From: Larkinella arboricola
GTDB taxonomy: Bacteria; Bacteroidota; Bacteroidia; Cytophagales; Spirosomataceae
Reading direction: 5' to 3'
DNA length: 64,000 nt
Assembly (NCBI RefSeq): GCF_003259745.1
Contig: NZ_QLMC01000003.1
Location: 930,001-994,000 of the forward strand
Shown: one piece after another, positions 56,496 through 64,000 of the stretch
Layout: each line of letters starts with the position of its first letter
How positions within the stretch are numbered: position 1 is the stretch's first letter
Position numbers and translations under genes: made by a program
The notes under the pieces: model-generated
What the model was told of the DNA's origin: nothing
The model's input: the letters and a program-made list of their open reading frames with translations, nothing else
Databases searched by the model: none

Positions 56496-58427
56496 TTACC
56501 GCCGTCTCCGCTTCTTCTTAACCGTTGAGCGCCCTGTCGTTTTCTTCCGTCCTGACGATTTTCGTTTAATTGATTTCCGAACCGGGGCCTTCTTTTTAAC
56601 GACCTTCGCCTTAGCCGGAGCGGCTACAACCGGGGTTTCCGTCGCTTCAGCCTGTTTTGACGCCAGCAGATAGATCAGGGAGGCAGTGCCGTCCATGGTC
56701 GGTTCATTGGTACTGTAGTCACCGTAATCGTCGTGATACACCACCAGGTCGCTCTGGAACGCTTCGTATTCGTCCGGGTCTTTAAGCTGAATACCGATCA
56801 GATTTTTGTAAATCCGTCCATAGACCGGCCCGTCTACCAACCCACCATCAATCGGGTAGTTGCCTATGTGGGTAAAGGCAGAATGCGGGTCGGACGGTGT
56901 ATCGGCTCCGGCAGGCAACCCATACACAAAACTGGTTCCCCAGGGATTACAACCAAACAGCCAGTCGAAACACGCCTGTTCGAGCTGCGCATAGCGGTTA
57001 TCACCGGTCAGTTTACGATACCAGAGACATTGAATGGCAAACGAGGTTGTCAGGTTGTTGCTGCACCAGATGAAAGGAACGCCCCGGTAAAATGCATTAC
57101 TCTGCGCTTTCTGCCAAACCTTTTCAATACCGCTCCGATAAAAGCCAATGATGTGCTGACGCCGGGAATCAACAACCCGTTTGGCAACCTCGTAGTGCCC
57201 GATGTTAATAAACGGATACCATTGATAGTGCCGGGCGGTATCGGCCCCCAGCCAGGGTGTTACGGGCTCGATCAAACCATAGGCATAGGCGCTGTTGAGG
57301 TAATCGGCGGCTTTATAACCCTGGATCCGGGCGGCATTATAGAGCTCAACGGCCGCCAGCTCCATATCATCTACGTAATTGTCTTCTTCGTAAAAATAAG
57401 GGGCCCTGCCGGGCGCCGTCTGGCAAACACCCGGCTTTTGCAGACCCAGCTTGTAAGCCGTTTGCGCCCGCTGCCACAATCGTTCGGCATACTCCTGATC
57501 ACGACGGCGCAGTACCTGAAAACCCAGTGCAAACGCGCTGCTAAACTTGCCAGCGGTAGAAGCTACGCCGGTTGCGCGGTTTTTATGGCGTAATAACCCC
57601 TGTGGCTTGCCGGTAGCAAAATATACCGGGCGTTCGTAGCCTTTTCCATAAGCGCTATCCTGCTTGGGAATTCGTATTCCGGAATGGTCCCGATCATCGG
57701 CCAGCTGGTTGAACATCCAGTCGTCTTTCGGGTGCATTTTCAGAAGCCAGTCGAGCCCCCAGCGGGCTTCATCCAGTACGTCAGCCTGGCTATTGCTGCC
57801 TTCCAGCCCGTTGGCCTGATGCCGATCACCAAATACGCGCGGAAAATCCCGGTAAGCGGCCAGCAAATGGTAGGTCGCATTGGCCGAGGTCGTTACATAT
57901 TGCAGGTAATCAGATGCATCGTGCCACCCGCCCGAAACGTCAATGTGTGTACTGTCGGGCATGGGGCCATACATCGTATACCCATCGTGCGTATGACAGG
58001 AATCTTTCAGGAAGGGATTGTAGCCGCTGCGTTGCTGGCGCATATACCGCAGACAAAAATCGGCCGTTCCGTTGTATACGTCGTCTGCAATCCGAAATTC
58101 CGGTGACTGAACGGTACCCACTTTGAGATAATACCGTCCGGGTTTCTTAATGGCGGAGAAATCAAGGCGGTAGGTCTGTGTAAAGGGGCCGTAGGCACCA
58201 AAGTCTCTCCCGACCGTATTTTCGTACACAACCTTTCCGGTTTGTATTTCCACAACCTGAAAAGGCTGTGTTACTGCTTCTGTTGTTTTTCCGGCCCAGA
58301 CGGCCACTTTTGTTCTCGCCGGTCGGTACCCCAGAAAATTGATTCGTATCCAGGCCTGCTCGTCAACAGTAGATTTGAACGCAGTAAGGCAACAAATTAT
58401 CCCAATCAGCAAAAATAATTTCCTCAT
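56496..58427 (-). CDS. Glycoside hydrolase family 9 (endoglucanase-like) with basic C-terminal tail
   Basis: The 643-residue secreted enzyme (signal MRKLFLLIGIICCLTAF) has the N-terminal Ig-like domain of GH9 cellulases (INFLGYRPARTKVAVWAGK, about 28-110) and an (alpha/alpha)6 catalytic domain with the acidic motif SGGWHDASDYLQY and the proton-donor motif DYSTNEPTMDGTA (Glu575). GH9 enzymes cut beta-1,4-glucans; the exact polymer is unknown. Residues 606-643 form an unusual tail: 21 of the last 38 residues are Lys or Arg, ending KKKRRRR. No type IX secretion signal domain is visible, although the tail may hold the enzyme at the cell surface or on acidic polymers. A hairpin lies just beyond its start. 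Confidence 0.9.
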   Translation of the reverse strand: MRKLFLLIGIICCLTAFKSTVDEQAWIRINFLGYRPARTKVAVWAGKTTEAVTQPFQVVEIQTGKVVYENTVGRDFGAYGPFTQTYRLDFSAIKKPGRYYLKVGTVQSPEFRIADDVYNGTADFCLRYMRQQRSGYNPFLKDSCHTHDGYTMYGPMPDSTHIDVSGGWHDASDYLQYVTTSANATYHLLAAYRDFPRVFGDRHQANGLEGSNSQADVLDEARWGLDWLLKMHPKDDWMFNQLADDRDHSGIRIPKQDSAYGKGYERPVYFATGKPQGLLRHKNRATGVASTAGKFSSAFALGFQVLRRRDQEYAERLWQRAQTAYKLGLQKPGVCQTAPGRAPYFYEEDNYVDDMELAAVELYNAARIQGYKAADYLNSAYAYGLIEPVTPWLGADTARHYQWYPFINIGHYEVAKRVVDSRRQHIIGFYRSGIEKVWQKAQSNAFYRGVPFIWCSNNLTTSFAIQCLWYRKLTGDNRYAQLEQACFDWLFGCNPWGTSFVYGLPAGADTPSDPHSAFTHIGNYPIDGGLVDGPVYGRIYKNLIGIQLKDPDEYEAFQSDLVVYHDDYGDYSTNEPTMDGTASLIYLLASKQAEATETPVVAAPAKAKVVKKKAPVRKSIKRKSSGRKKTTGRSTVKKKRRRR

Positions 58428-58486
58428 CGATAGGCAAGTTACAATTTTTACCGTTCGCGGAGGAAAGTCTGCATAAATGAAATAAA

Positions 58487-58525
58487 CCCATCCCCAACTT
58501 TATTAAAAAATGTTAGGGGGATGGG
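58487..58525 (-). terminator. Hairpin after the small gene at 58564
   Basis: CCCATCCCC (58487-58495) and its exact complement (58517-58525) form a 9-bp GC-rich stem on the minus strand, 39 bases after the small gene stop. It separates that gene from the GH9 gene downstream on the same strand. Confidence 0.6.
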
Positions 58526-58563
58526 CTCAGTATGGATATAGTATCAGTCTTGAATTGGAAAAA

Positions 58564-58764
58564 TCAATAACGCCGTTCGAGCATTTCAAGAATGCGCAGC
58601 CAGGGCATACCACTGCGAATAAACTCATCCAGCGGAATCTCAGAAAGGAGGTTAAAACGCTTTTCCAGGCTCTCCTGAATGGGTTGATCCTTCTTGGAAG
58701 AATGCTGGCGATAGAGTTCATCGCCCATCATGCTGGATAATAAATAGTAACGATTGTACTGCAT
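58564..58764 (-). CDS. Small protein of unknown function
   Basis: The 66-residue ORF (ATG 58764) reads MQYNRYYLLSSMMGDELYRQ, then a charged helix with QESLEKRFNLLSEIPLDEF, and ends SGMPWLRILEMLERRY. It is helical, soluble-looking and mildly basic. I do not recognise it. A canonical promoter (TTG, 20 nt, TACTTTTG at 58821-58791) ends 27 bases upstream of this ATG. That rules against an in-frame GTG at 58791, which would overlap the -7 element, and supports the ATG as the real start. A hairpin follows the stop, so it forms its own transcription unit. Confidence 0.65.
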   Translation of the reverse strand: MQYNRYYLLSSMMGDELYRQHSSKKDQPIQESLEKRFNLLSEIPLDEFIRSGMPWLRILEMLERRY

Positions 58765-58790
58765 GAGATTACTTAAACTTTTCGGTGACA

Positions 58791-58821
58791 CAAAAGTAGG
58801 CTACAAAAGTCCTTTTTGCAA
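58791..58821 (-). promoter_or_regulatory. Canonical promoter of the small gene at 58564
   Basis: On the minus strand TTG (58821-58819), a 20-nt spacer and TACTTTTG (58798-58791) match the Bacteroidota consensus. The start codon lies 27 bases downstream of the -7 element. Confidence 0.75.
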
Positions 58822-58974
58822 CCCGTTCAGACACATTCTTATAACCAACCTACTCCTAATCAGGCAGAAACGATCTGACTAGTTAAACCAACAAAAGCGT
58901 ACCCGGTTAAATTACTTGGTCATATATACTTAATAGACGTAAGGCAACTTTAAAAGTCACGGGTCAACTTCCAT
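58822..58974. other. Intergenic region, nothing recognised
   Basis: An AT-rich stretch with no convincing ORF. It separates the promoter of the small minus-strand gene from a weak plus-strand ORF. Confidence 0.3.
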
Positions 58975-59307
58975 ATGTTAGTTAACGGTTATTCTGTCTC
59001 CACCGGAGTACTCCGCAAACCAGCATTGTACAGGGCATCAGCAAATAGAAGCCCTAATGTAAACCGTCGTTTGCAACAATACGGACCAGATAGTAGGATA
59101 TTCGCTCATCCCCCGGCTGAGGTAAAAAAGAAGCCGGTCGGTGTACCAGCACGGTTTAGAATTTCCGGTGAACCGGCGGCCGCACATCCTCCTGCGTATA
59201 ATGTTGGAACAAACCATGCTGCCCGGCGCCGTGAGCTTCAATTTCTGGCTTCTCAGCTTGCCGCAAACATTACGTCTTCACAAGCGGTTCTTAGCACTCA
59301 ACCTTAA
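58975..59307 (+). CDS. Uncertain small ORF upstream of the FMN-binding protein gene
   Basis: This 110-codon ORF ends 13 bases before the pyridoxamine-oxidase-like gene and on the same strand. Its translation is basic (many Arg, Pro, Ala; NRRLQQYGPDSRIFAHPPAE) and has a helix-like end (RRRELQFLASQLAANITSS). The reading frame is not obviously low-complexity, and its composition resembles a small basic protein. I do not recognise it, there is no promoter, and two other frames are also open here. It may be a real small gene or chance. It is listed as a candidate only. Confidence 0.3.
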   Translation: MLVNGYSVSTGVLRKPALYRASANRSPNVNRRLQQYGPDSRIFAHPPAEVKKKPVGVPARFRISGEPAAAHPPAYNVGTNHAARRRELQFLASQLAANITSSQAVLSTQP

Positions 59308-59320
59308 CTCAGCGTATTCC

Positions 59321-59845
59321 ATGCAAGATTCCCGACACGATGAAGAAGGCCACATCAAGAATCTGGCCGGAACCGAAGCCCTCGAAAAATTGAAAGCCCT
59401 CGCTGAAGGGATCTGTATGTTTACCACGTTCACCGACAGCCGACCGGCCCCCAGCCGGCCTATGGCCTTGCAGGGCGTGGACGACGATGGCGCGCTGTAC
59501 TTTTTTAGCGCAGCTTCCTCAGACAAAAATAAAGAACTGGCTGCCGACCCGGCGGTACAGCTTTTTTTCTGCAAGGAAGGCCCTTCCGAATACCTTAGCC
59601 TATACGGCAGTGTTACCATTTCGCGAGACCGTGAGAAAATCGAAAAGTACTGGAACCCCTTCGTAAAAACTTGGTTTCAGGGTGGTAAAGACGATCCGGA
59701 CCTCACTGTTATTCGCGTGCAGCCCGAAAGCATCTACTACTGGGATACTAAAAATAACCGGATGGTATCCTACCTCAAAATTGCGGCCTCCTTGGTAACA
59801 GGCAAAACAATGGATGACGGTGTGGAAGGCGAATTGAAAGTATAG
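59321..59845 (+). CDS. Pyridoxamine 5'-phosphate oxidase-like FMN-binding protein (general stress type)
   Basis: The 174-residue protein (ATG 59321, MQDSRHDEEGHIKNL) has the split-barrel flavin-binding fold of the pyridoxamine-phosphate-oxidase superfamily, closest in style to the small general-stress group: CMFTTFTDSRPAPSRPMAL, GALYFFSAASSDKNKELAAD, YLSLYGSVTISRDREKIEKYW, and the C-terminal RVQPESIYYWDTKNNRM. It probably binds FMN, or F420, and acts on an unknown substrate in stress responses. A longer in-frame extension to 59141 has a different composition and overlaps the upstream ORF, so I reject it. Downstream is a convergent acyl-CoA dehydrogenase, with a hairpin between. Confidence 0.88.
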   Translation: MQDSRHDEEGHIKNLAGTEALEKLKALAEGICMFTTFTDSRPAPSRPMALQGVDDDGALYFFSAASSDKNKELAADPAVQLFFCKEGPSEYLSLYGSVTISRDREKIEKYWNPFVKTWFQGGKDDPDLTVIRVQPESIYYWDTKNNRMVSYLKIAASLVTGKTMDDGVEGELKV

Positions 59846-59879
59846 CCATCACGGCGCTTGCTATCCGACGGAAACAATA

Positions 59880-59907
59880 AAGCCGACCGCGAATCCGCAG
59901 TCGGCTT
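59880..59907. terminator. Hairpin between FMN-binding and acyl-CoA dehydrogenase genes
   Basis: AAGCCGAC (59880-59887) and its exact complement (59900-59907) form an 8-bp stem; the inner bases extend it with mismatches. It sits between convergent genes and should end both. Confidence 0.7.
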
Positions 59908-59970
59908 ATACAGTATTGGTTTTTAGTTTGGAAGTTACTCGTTCGGCCTAAGCTTATAAGCCTGAATAGT

Positions 59971-61779
59971 TTAAAAGATATATTTATTCTCCGCAATCAT
60001 CGCATCGGCAATCCGTCGGCGGGTTTCTTTCAGGTTCAGCGGCTCAATTTTTGTGAACCGTTTCAGACCCATCAGCATTACACGCAGTTCATCGCCCTCG
60101 GCAAAGGACGTGATGGCTGCCCGACCAGCGTTGTTGACTTTCTCAACCGCTTCGTGCAGATACGTCAGCGCAAGATCCTTCTGTAACGCTGCGTCTCCCT
60201 GCGCATTGGCCAGTTTTTCGACCCGCAGTAAAACGGATTCGGCCACGTAAGTCTCGATTACCATATCGGCCAGATTCATCAGGATTTCCTGCTCCTCCGA
60301 CAGCTTCATCATGAATTTCTGAACGGCAGCACCGGCCACCATCAGGACGGCTTTTTTGAGGTTGCGCAGCACTTTTTTCTCAGCCGCAAACATGACCTCT
60401 TCTTCCTCGGTACTAAAATCTGGAATCGACATGATTTCCTTCACCACCGCCATAGCCGGTCCCATCAGATCGAGTTCACCCTTCATGGTCCGTTTCAGGA
60501 TCATATCGACCGTCAGCATCCGGTTGATTTCGTTCGTGCCCTCAAAAATCCGGTTAATCCGGGCGTCGCGGTAAGCGCGGTCCATCGGAGCGTCGGCCGA
60601 ATACCCCATACCGCCGTACACCTGCACCCCTTCATCCACCACGTAATCGAGCACCTCCGACCCGTGTACTTTCATCATGGCACACTCAATGGCAAACTGT
60701 TCGAGGGCTTTCAACTTGGCGTCGGCGTCGCTCATACCGTTGGTTTTCAGGCTCTCGATCAGATCGTCGATGTTTTGTCCGGCGCGGTAGCAGGCGGTTT
60801 CGCAGGCATACACTTTCACGGCCATTTCGGCCAGTTTGTGCTTGATAGCGCCAAAACTGGAGATCAGTGTCCCGAACTGCTGGCGTTCGTTGGCGTACTG
60901 GATGGCATTGGTAATAACTTTTTTGGCCCCGCCAACAGCCGCAACGCCCAGCTTGATCCGGCCAACGTTCAGGATATTGACGGCGATTTTGAAACCATTG
61001 CCCCGCGTTGAAAGCAGGTTTTCGGCGGGTACTTGGCAGTCGTTAAAGAAAATCTGTCGGGTATCAGACCCCTTGATGCCCATCTTATGCTCGGGCTCAT
61101 TCATGGTAATACCGCCGAAGTCTTTCTCCACCAGAAAGGCACTGAGGTTCTTATCCGCCTGTCCGGACCCGTCGTCAACTTTGGCAAAAACAATGAACAG
61201 ATCGGCAAAACCGCCGTTTGTAATCCACATTTTCTGCCCGTTGAGGGTATAGTATTTTCCGTCTTCCGACAGTCTGGCTCTGGTTTTGCCCGAGTTGGCA
61301 TCCGAGCCAGAATCCGGCTCCGTCAGGCAGTAAGCGGCTTTCCACTCGCCAGAAGCCAGTTTGGGGAGGTATTTTGCTTTTTGCTCCTCATTGCCGTAGT
61401 AGACAATCGGTAAGGTTCCGATGCCCGTATGAGCCGACAACGCTACGGAAAACGAATGACCCGCGCCGGTTACTTCGGTGACTAGCATCGATGTATTGAA
61501 GTTCATGCCAAAGCCACCGAATTCTTCGGGTACTGAGGTACCAAGCAAACCAAGTTCTCCGGCTTTATCCATCAGGGAAGCAATCAGCTCCGGCGATTTT
61601 GCGTGGTCAATTTCGTCCAGGCGGGGCCAGATTTCGCGCTCCAGGAATTCGCGGCAAGTCGCGGCAATCATCTGTTGCTCTTCCGAGAACTCTTCAGGAA
61701 TAAATACCTGCGATGCGGCCGTTTCCTTAATGAGAAACTCGCCCCCTTTGATCGTTGCTTTGTGTTCCGTGGCAATCAT
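59971..61779 (-). CDS. Acyl-CoA dehydrogenase
   Basis: The 602-residue flavoprotein oxidises acyl-CoA to enoyl-CoA in fatty-acid breakdown. It has the acyl-CoA dehydrogenase domains in order: N-terminal helical domain (FSEEQQMIAATCREFLEREI), middle beta domain with AYCLTEPDSGSDANSGKTRA and KMWITNGGFADLF, and the C-terminal domain with RINRIFEGTNEINRMLTVD holding the EGTNEI catalytic-Glu region. An extra C-terminal helical part (about 440-600) is typical of the long FadE-like or VLCAD-like group. The start is ATG 61779; an upstream in-frame start would add 29 residues that lie within the promoter. A canonical promoter and a palindrome precede it. Confidence 0.94.
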   Translation of the reverse strand: MIATEHKATIKGGEFLIKETAASQVFIPEEFSEEQQMIAATCREFLEREIWPRLDEIDHAKSPELIASLMDKAGELGLLGTSVPEEFGGFGMNFNTSMLVTEVTGAGHSFSVALSAHTGIGTLPIVYYGNEEQKAKYLPKLASGEWKAAYCLTEPDSGSDANSGKTRARLSEDGKYYTLNGQKMWITNGGFADLFIVFAKVDDGSGQADKNLSAFLVEKDFGGITMNEPEHKMGIKGSDTRQIFFNDCQVPAENLLSTRGNGFKIAVNILNVGRIKLGVAAVGGAKKVITNAIQYANERQQFGTLISSFGAIKHKLAEMAVKVYACETACYRAGQNIDDLIESLKTNGMSDADAKLKALEQFAIECAMMKVHGSEVLDYVVDEGVQVYGGMGYSADAPMDRAYRDARINRIFEGTNEINRMLTVDMILKRTMKGELDLMGPAMAVVKEIMSIPDFSTEEEEVMFAAEKKVLRNLKKAVLMVAGAAVQKFMMKLSEEQEILMNLADMVIETYVAESVLLRVEKLANAQGDAALQKDLALTYLHEAVEKVNNAGRAAITSFAEGDELRVMLMGLKRFTKIEPLNLKETRRRIADAMIAENKYIF

Positions 61780-61835
61780 GGTATCTAGGTCAAATTGGGT
61801 TTTTCCAGGCTGGAATTGATTCTTTCTTTGTTCAA

Positions 61836-61872
61836 CAAATGTAAAAAATGTGTATATAGTATGCAAGCATAC
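61836..61872 (-). promoter_or_regulatory. Canonical promoter with a palindrome over the -33 element
   Basis: On the minus strand TTG (61866-61864), a 20-nt spacer and TACATTTG (61843-61836) form a consensus promoter for the acyl-CoA dehydrogenase gene, with a leader of about 50 nt. A perfect inverted repeat, GTATGC-AA-GCATAC (61859-61872), covers the -33 TTG, where a repressor could block polymerase. No adjacent regulator gene is seen. Confidence 0.7.
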
Positions 61873-62006
61873 GAAATCAAAAAATTAAGTTAGATGGGTC
61901 TGGTTTAAGTGTAACGGCACTTATCTATCATCATTTACTCTGTGGTTTATGCCTGTCTACTTATTTTAAACTTATTGTCTACGCAGCAGACTATATAAAT
62001 TAATTT

Positions 62007-62014
62007 TAAATTTG
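62007..62014 (+). promoter_or_regulatory. Possible -7 element of the LysM gene
   Basis: TAAATTTG fits TAnnTTTG and lies 61 bases before the start ATG at 62075. A TTG at the right distance is missing. Confidence 0.35.
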
Positions 62015-62074
62015 CTTGTACACATATATTTTAAATGTATATTCGTTTCCAATTGTATATGAACAACTTGGATC

Positions 62075-64000
62075 ATGACCCGGAAAACCACGTTTAAACA
62101 AGCGGTGTTTACTCATTTCCAGAATCCTCTAGCAATAAATTGGACGTTTGCAGTAAGTTTATTTTTTCTCTTTTATAGTCAGGACTCACCAGGGCAAGGC
62201 GTTCCCCGGATTGAAAATCAACTCGAGTTTGCCGGGGTAACAATCTACCTGACCGATGCAACCCAGCATTTGGTACAGCAGGAGGCCGAATTGTTATACG
62301 TTAATCGGGCGCTGGTCACTTCCCGGCTGGAGCGCATCAATCTTTATCTGCCATTGATTAAGCCTTTATTGGCGCAGCATTCGTTATCCAACGATTTTGT
62401 ATTCCTGGCGCTTTACGAATCCGGCTCGTCAATAACGCCGGTGCCGCTGCACTTCTGGGCCTTTAATCAACCCAATGTGGCTGGCCTCCGGGTCGATGCC
62501 CTCATTGACGAACGGCGGCATCCCGTACGGTCCACACTGGCAGCAATTAATCATTTGAAACGCCTTTATGGGCAGCAGCCAAACTGGGTGTCGGTAGTCC
62601 ATCGGTACAGTCAGCTACCGGGTTCTGACACCACACGGACGTTCACAAAAGAGCCGACGGACAGTAAAACATATGCTCTGACCGATGCGCGGGACGAATT
62701 TCTGATCCGATTGCTGGCTTCAAAAATTGTTCTGGAAAGAGCCTTGTCGGTTTACCACCCCCAAAAGCAACTGATGTTGTTTCCTTACGAGGAGACAAGA
62801 GGGAAACGCTTGTCGCAGATTGCCCAGTACTGCCAGGTTGATGAAGCGAGCGTTGTAACCTACAATACGTGGCTCAAAGCTCCCCACGTGCCGGAAAATG
62901 AAGACTATACAGTTTATATTCCGGTTACGATTGAGCAATACGCCGAATTAAAACAAAAAACGGGGTTCACCGAAGACAATGCAATAGCCATCGGGAGTGT
63001 TGGCTTTCCGGTTTTGCAAAAAAAGGCAACAGCTACCGATCAGTCGGGAAGTCTGTTCTACCGAATCAACGGTAAAAAAGGAATTCAGGCCCAGCTATTT
63101 GATAACCGCATTACGCTGGCTTATCGGGGCAAACTAAAAGTCCGAAAGCTGGAACAATACAATGATCTGCACGGCAACCGCCCGATTGTAGCCGGAGAAA
63201 TTTATTATCTGGAGAAAAAAAGCAAACGAGCTGCCGTACCGTTTCATGTCGTCCGGCGGGGGCAGTCACTCTGGGCCATTGCGCAGCAGTATGGCCTCCA
63301 GTTCCGGAAACTAATTGAATACAATGACATTAATCCGGAGCAGCAACCTGCTGTAGCCCGGATTTTATGGTTACAGCGTAAACGTCCGGCTACCGTGCCT
63401 GTCGAATATTACCGATCGCCCAAACAGCCTGAGCAACCTGTACCAGCCATCAATGCTGAATCTGTGCTGGCCGTTACCAACCTGGAGGGAGGTGATAAAA
63501 AGCCGATCAAGCTAAAAAATGATCTCGCCAGTGAAACAGGAAAGCCATTAATTGTTCCAAACAGATCGCCTTTGGCTTCATTGGATAGCTTGATAGCTGC
63601 ACTCCATAAACCTGAGATTCCAACTTTTCGCTCGGGAGCTACCAAGATGATTTTTCCCGGCAGGCCAGCCGAACATACCGATTCGGAGAACCGACCGGCA
63701 AAGGAAGCAAAGGAATTAAGCGGTCCGCTAATTATACATACGGTTGAAAAAACGGACACCTATGCCACTGTAGCCCGGAAGTATCAGGTAACCATCCAGC
63801 AACTGTATAGCTGGAATAATTTGTCCGCAGGAAAGCCGTTGCGTGTAGGCCAGTCGCTGCTAATTGATCAGGCCCTGGCACCCGGCAGGAAAGGCACTAT
63901 TCCGCTTGCTGCCAAACCAGTTGCCGTAAAACCACCAGTTGTAAAACCGGCAGGAGCCCCTTTTCTGAAACCGGCTACCGTAAAACCCCGGGCTACCCAA
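62075..64000 (+). CDS. MltD-like LysM protein, N-terminal part (cut by window edge)
   Basis: From ATG 62075 the frame is open to the window edge, 642 residues with no stop. After a membrane-signal segment (INWTFAVSLFFLFYSQ) comes a transglycosylase-like domain (about 60-200) with FLALYESG, where Glu115 corresponds to the catalytic Glu of MltD-type lytic transglycosylases, and VDALIDERRHPV. The following GLWQFMP-like region of the family is changed to HFWAFNQPNVAG. LysM domains follow near 390-435 (FHVVRRGQSLWAIAQQY) and 553-600 (IIHTVEKTDTYATVARKY), with a possible further one near 243. The end of the available sequence is Lys/Pro/Ala/Val-rich. It binds or processes peptidoglycan outside the cytoplasm. 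It may be a binding-only protein if the changed motif abolishes activity. Confidence 0.85.
   Translation, partial: MTRKTTFKQAVFTHFQNPLAINWTFAVSLFFLFYSQDSPGQGVPRIENQLEFAGVTIYLTDATQHLVQQEAELLYVNRALVTSRLERINLYLPLIKPLLAQHSLSNDFVFLALYESGSSITPVPLHFWAFNQPNVAGLRVDALIDERRHPVRSTLAAINHLKRLYGQQPNWVSVVHRYSQLPGSDTTRTFTKEPTDSKTYALTDARDEFLIRLLASKIVLERALSVYHPQKQLMLFPYEETRGKRLSQIAQYCQVDEASVVTYNTWLKAPHVPENEDYTVYIPVTIEQYAELKQKTGFTEDNAIAIGSVGFPVLQKKATATDQSGSLFYRINGKKGIQAQLFDNRITLAYRGKLKVRKLEQYNDLHGNRPIVAGEIYYLEKKSKRAAVPFHVVRRGQSLWAIAQQYGLQFRKLIEYNDINPEQQPAVARILWLQRKRPATVPVEYYRSPKQPEQPVPAINAESVLAVTNLEGGDKKPIKLKNDLASETGKPLIVPNRSPLASLDSLIAALHKPEIPTFRSGATKMIFPGRPAEHTDSENRPAKEAKELSGPLIIHTVEKTDTYATVARKYQVTIQQLYSWNNLSAGKPLRVGQSLLIDQALAPGRKGTIPLAAKPVAVKPPVVKPAGAPFLKPATVKPRATQ

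Noticed and set aside
56733-57593. 286-codon plus-strand ORF opposite the GH9 gene
   Set aside because: Antisense to catalytic-domain coding sequence with clear GH9 motifs.
59038-59241. 67-codon minus-strand ORF before the FMN-binding gene
   Set aside because: Cys/Arg-rich random-looking translation, no promoter; it is opposite another open frame.
59141-59320. In-frame N-terminal extension of the FMN-binding protein
   Set aside because: Composition differs from the rest, and the ATG at 59321 gives the family-like length and start.

Overview
The window looks like ordinary chromosomal core of a Bacteroidota member, most likely order Cytophagales and near Spirosoma/Larkinella-type bacteria (my inference; no 16S gene is present). 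The evidence is the lack of Shine-Dalgarno sites, promoters of the Bacteroidota sigma type (TTG, 19-20 nt, TAnnTTTG), a type IX secretion cargo with a CHU_C-type C-terminus next to a PorP/SprF protein, a GLPGLI protein beside a TonB-type outer-membrane barrel, DUF4292/DUF4421/DUF2795 proteins, and an animal/fungal-like (GT3) glycogen synthase. I saw no insertion sequence, prophage, integrase, CRISPR array or rRNA. The one tRNA is initiator tRNA-Met.

Layout. 1-1.9 kb: cut-off amidohydrolase and a VWA-like lipoprotein. 1.9-8.9 kb: a five-gene minus-strand signalling operon (REC-PAS-kinase, CHASE3 hybrid kinase with three receivers, single receiver, CheR, CheB) without CheA, CheW or a chemoreceptor. 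9.1-11.8 kb: initiator tRNA, then era and der. 12-13.4 kb: ArsR-type regulator and ruvB. 13.5-18.9 kb: a 1362-residue secreted PKD/CHU_C protein divergent from PorP/SprF. 18.9-26.2 kb: lysC, dxs, and mutL followed by two rhomboids. 26.4-32.5 kb: small membrane protein, an RluA-type pseudouridine synthase with panB, and a TPR / DUF4292 lipoprotein / EnvC-like operon. 32.7-42 kb: AlbA_2 protein, carotenoid hydroxylase, DUF2795 protein, cutC, sodium:solute symporter, DUF4421 + AsmA pair, purU. 42.2-49.9 kb: glycogen synthase, DUF349 protein, ettA-like ABC-F, class IV aminotransferase, GMC oxidoreductase. 49.9-58.4 kb: GLPGLI + TonB-type barrel, orphan TPR-HisKA_2 kinase, GH9 glycosidase. 58.5-64 kb: small proteins, FMN-binding stress-type protein, acyl-CoA dehydrogenase, and a cut-off MltD-like LysM protein.

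Most genes are housekeeping or envelope functions. The most distinctive part is the receptor-less Che-like cluster. Other points worth a look are two small genes backed by canonical promoters, a back-to-back tRNA-fMet/era promoter with a terminator-like hairpin in the era leader, a GH9 enzyme with a strongly basic tail, an EnvC-like protein whose LytM metal ligands appear lost, and long-stem inverted repeats at many gene ends. I found no clear new defence or mobile system.
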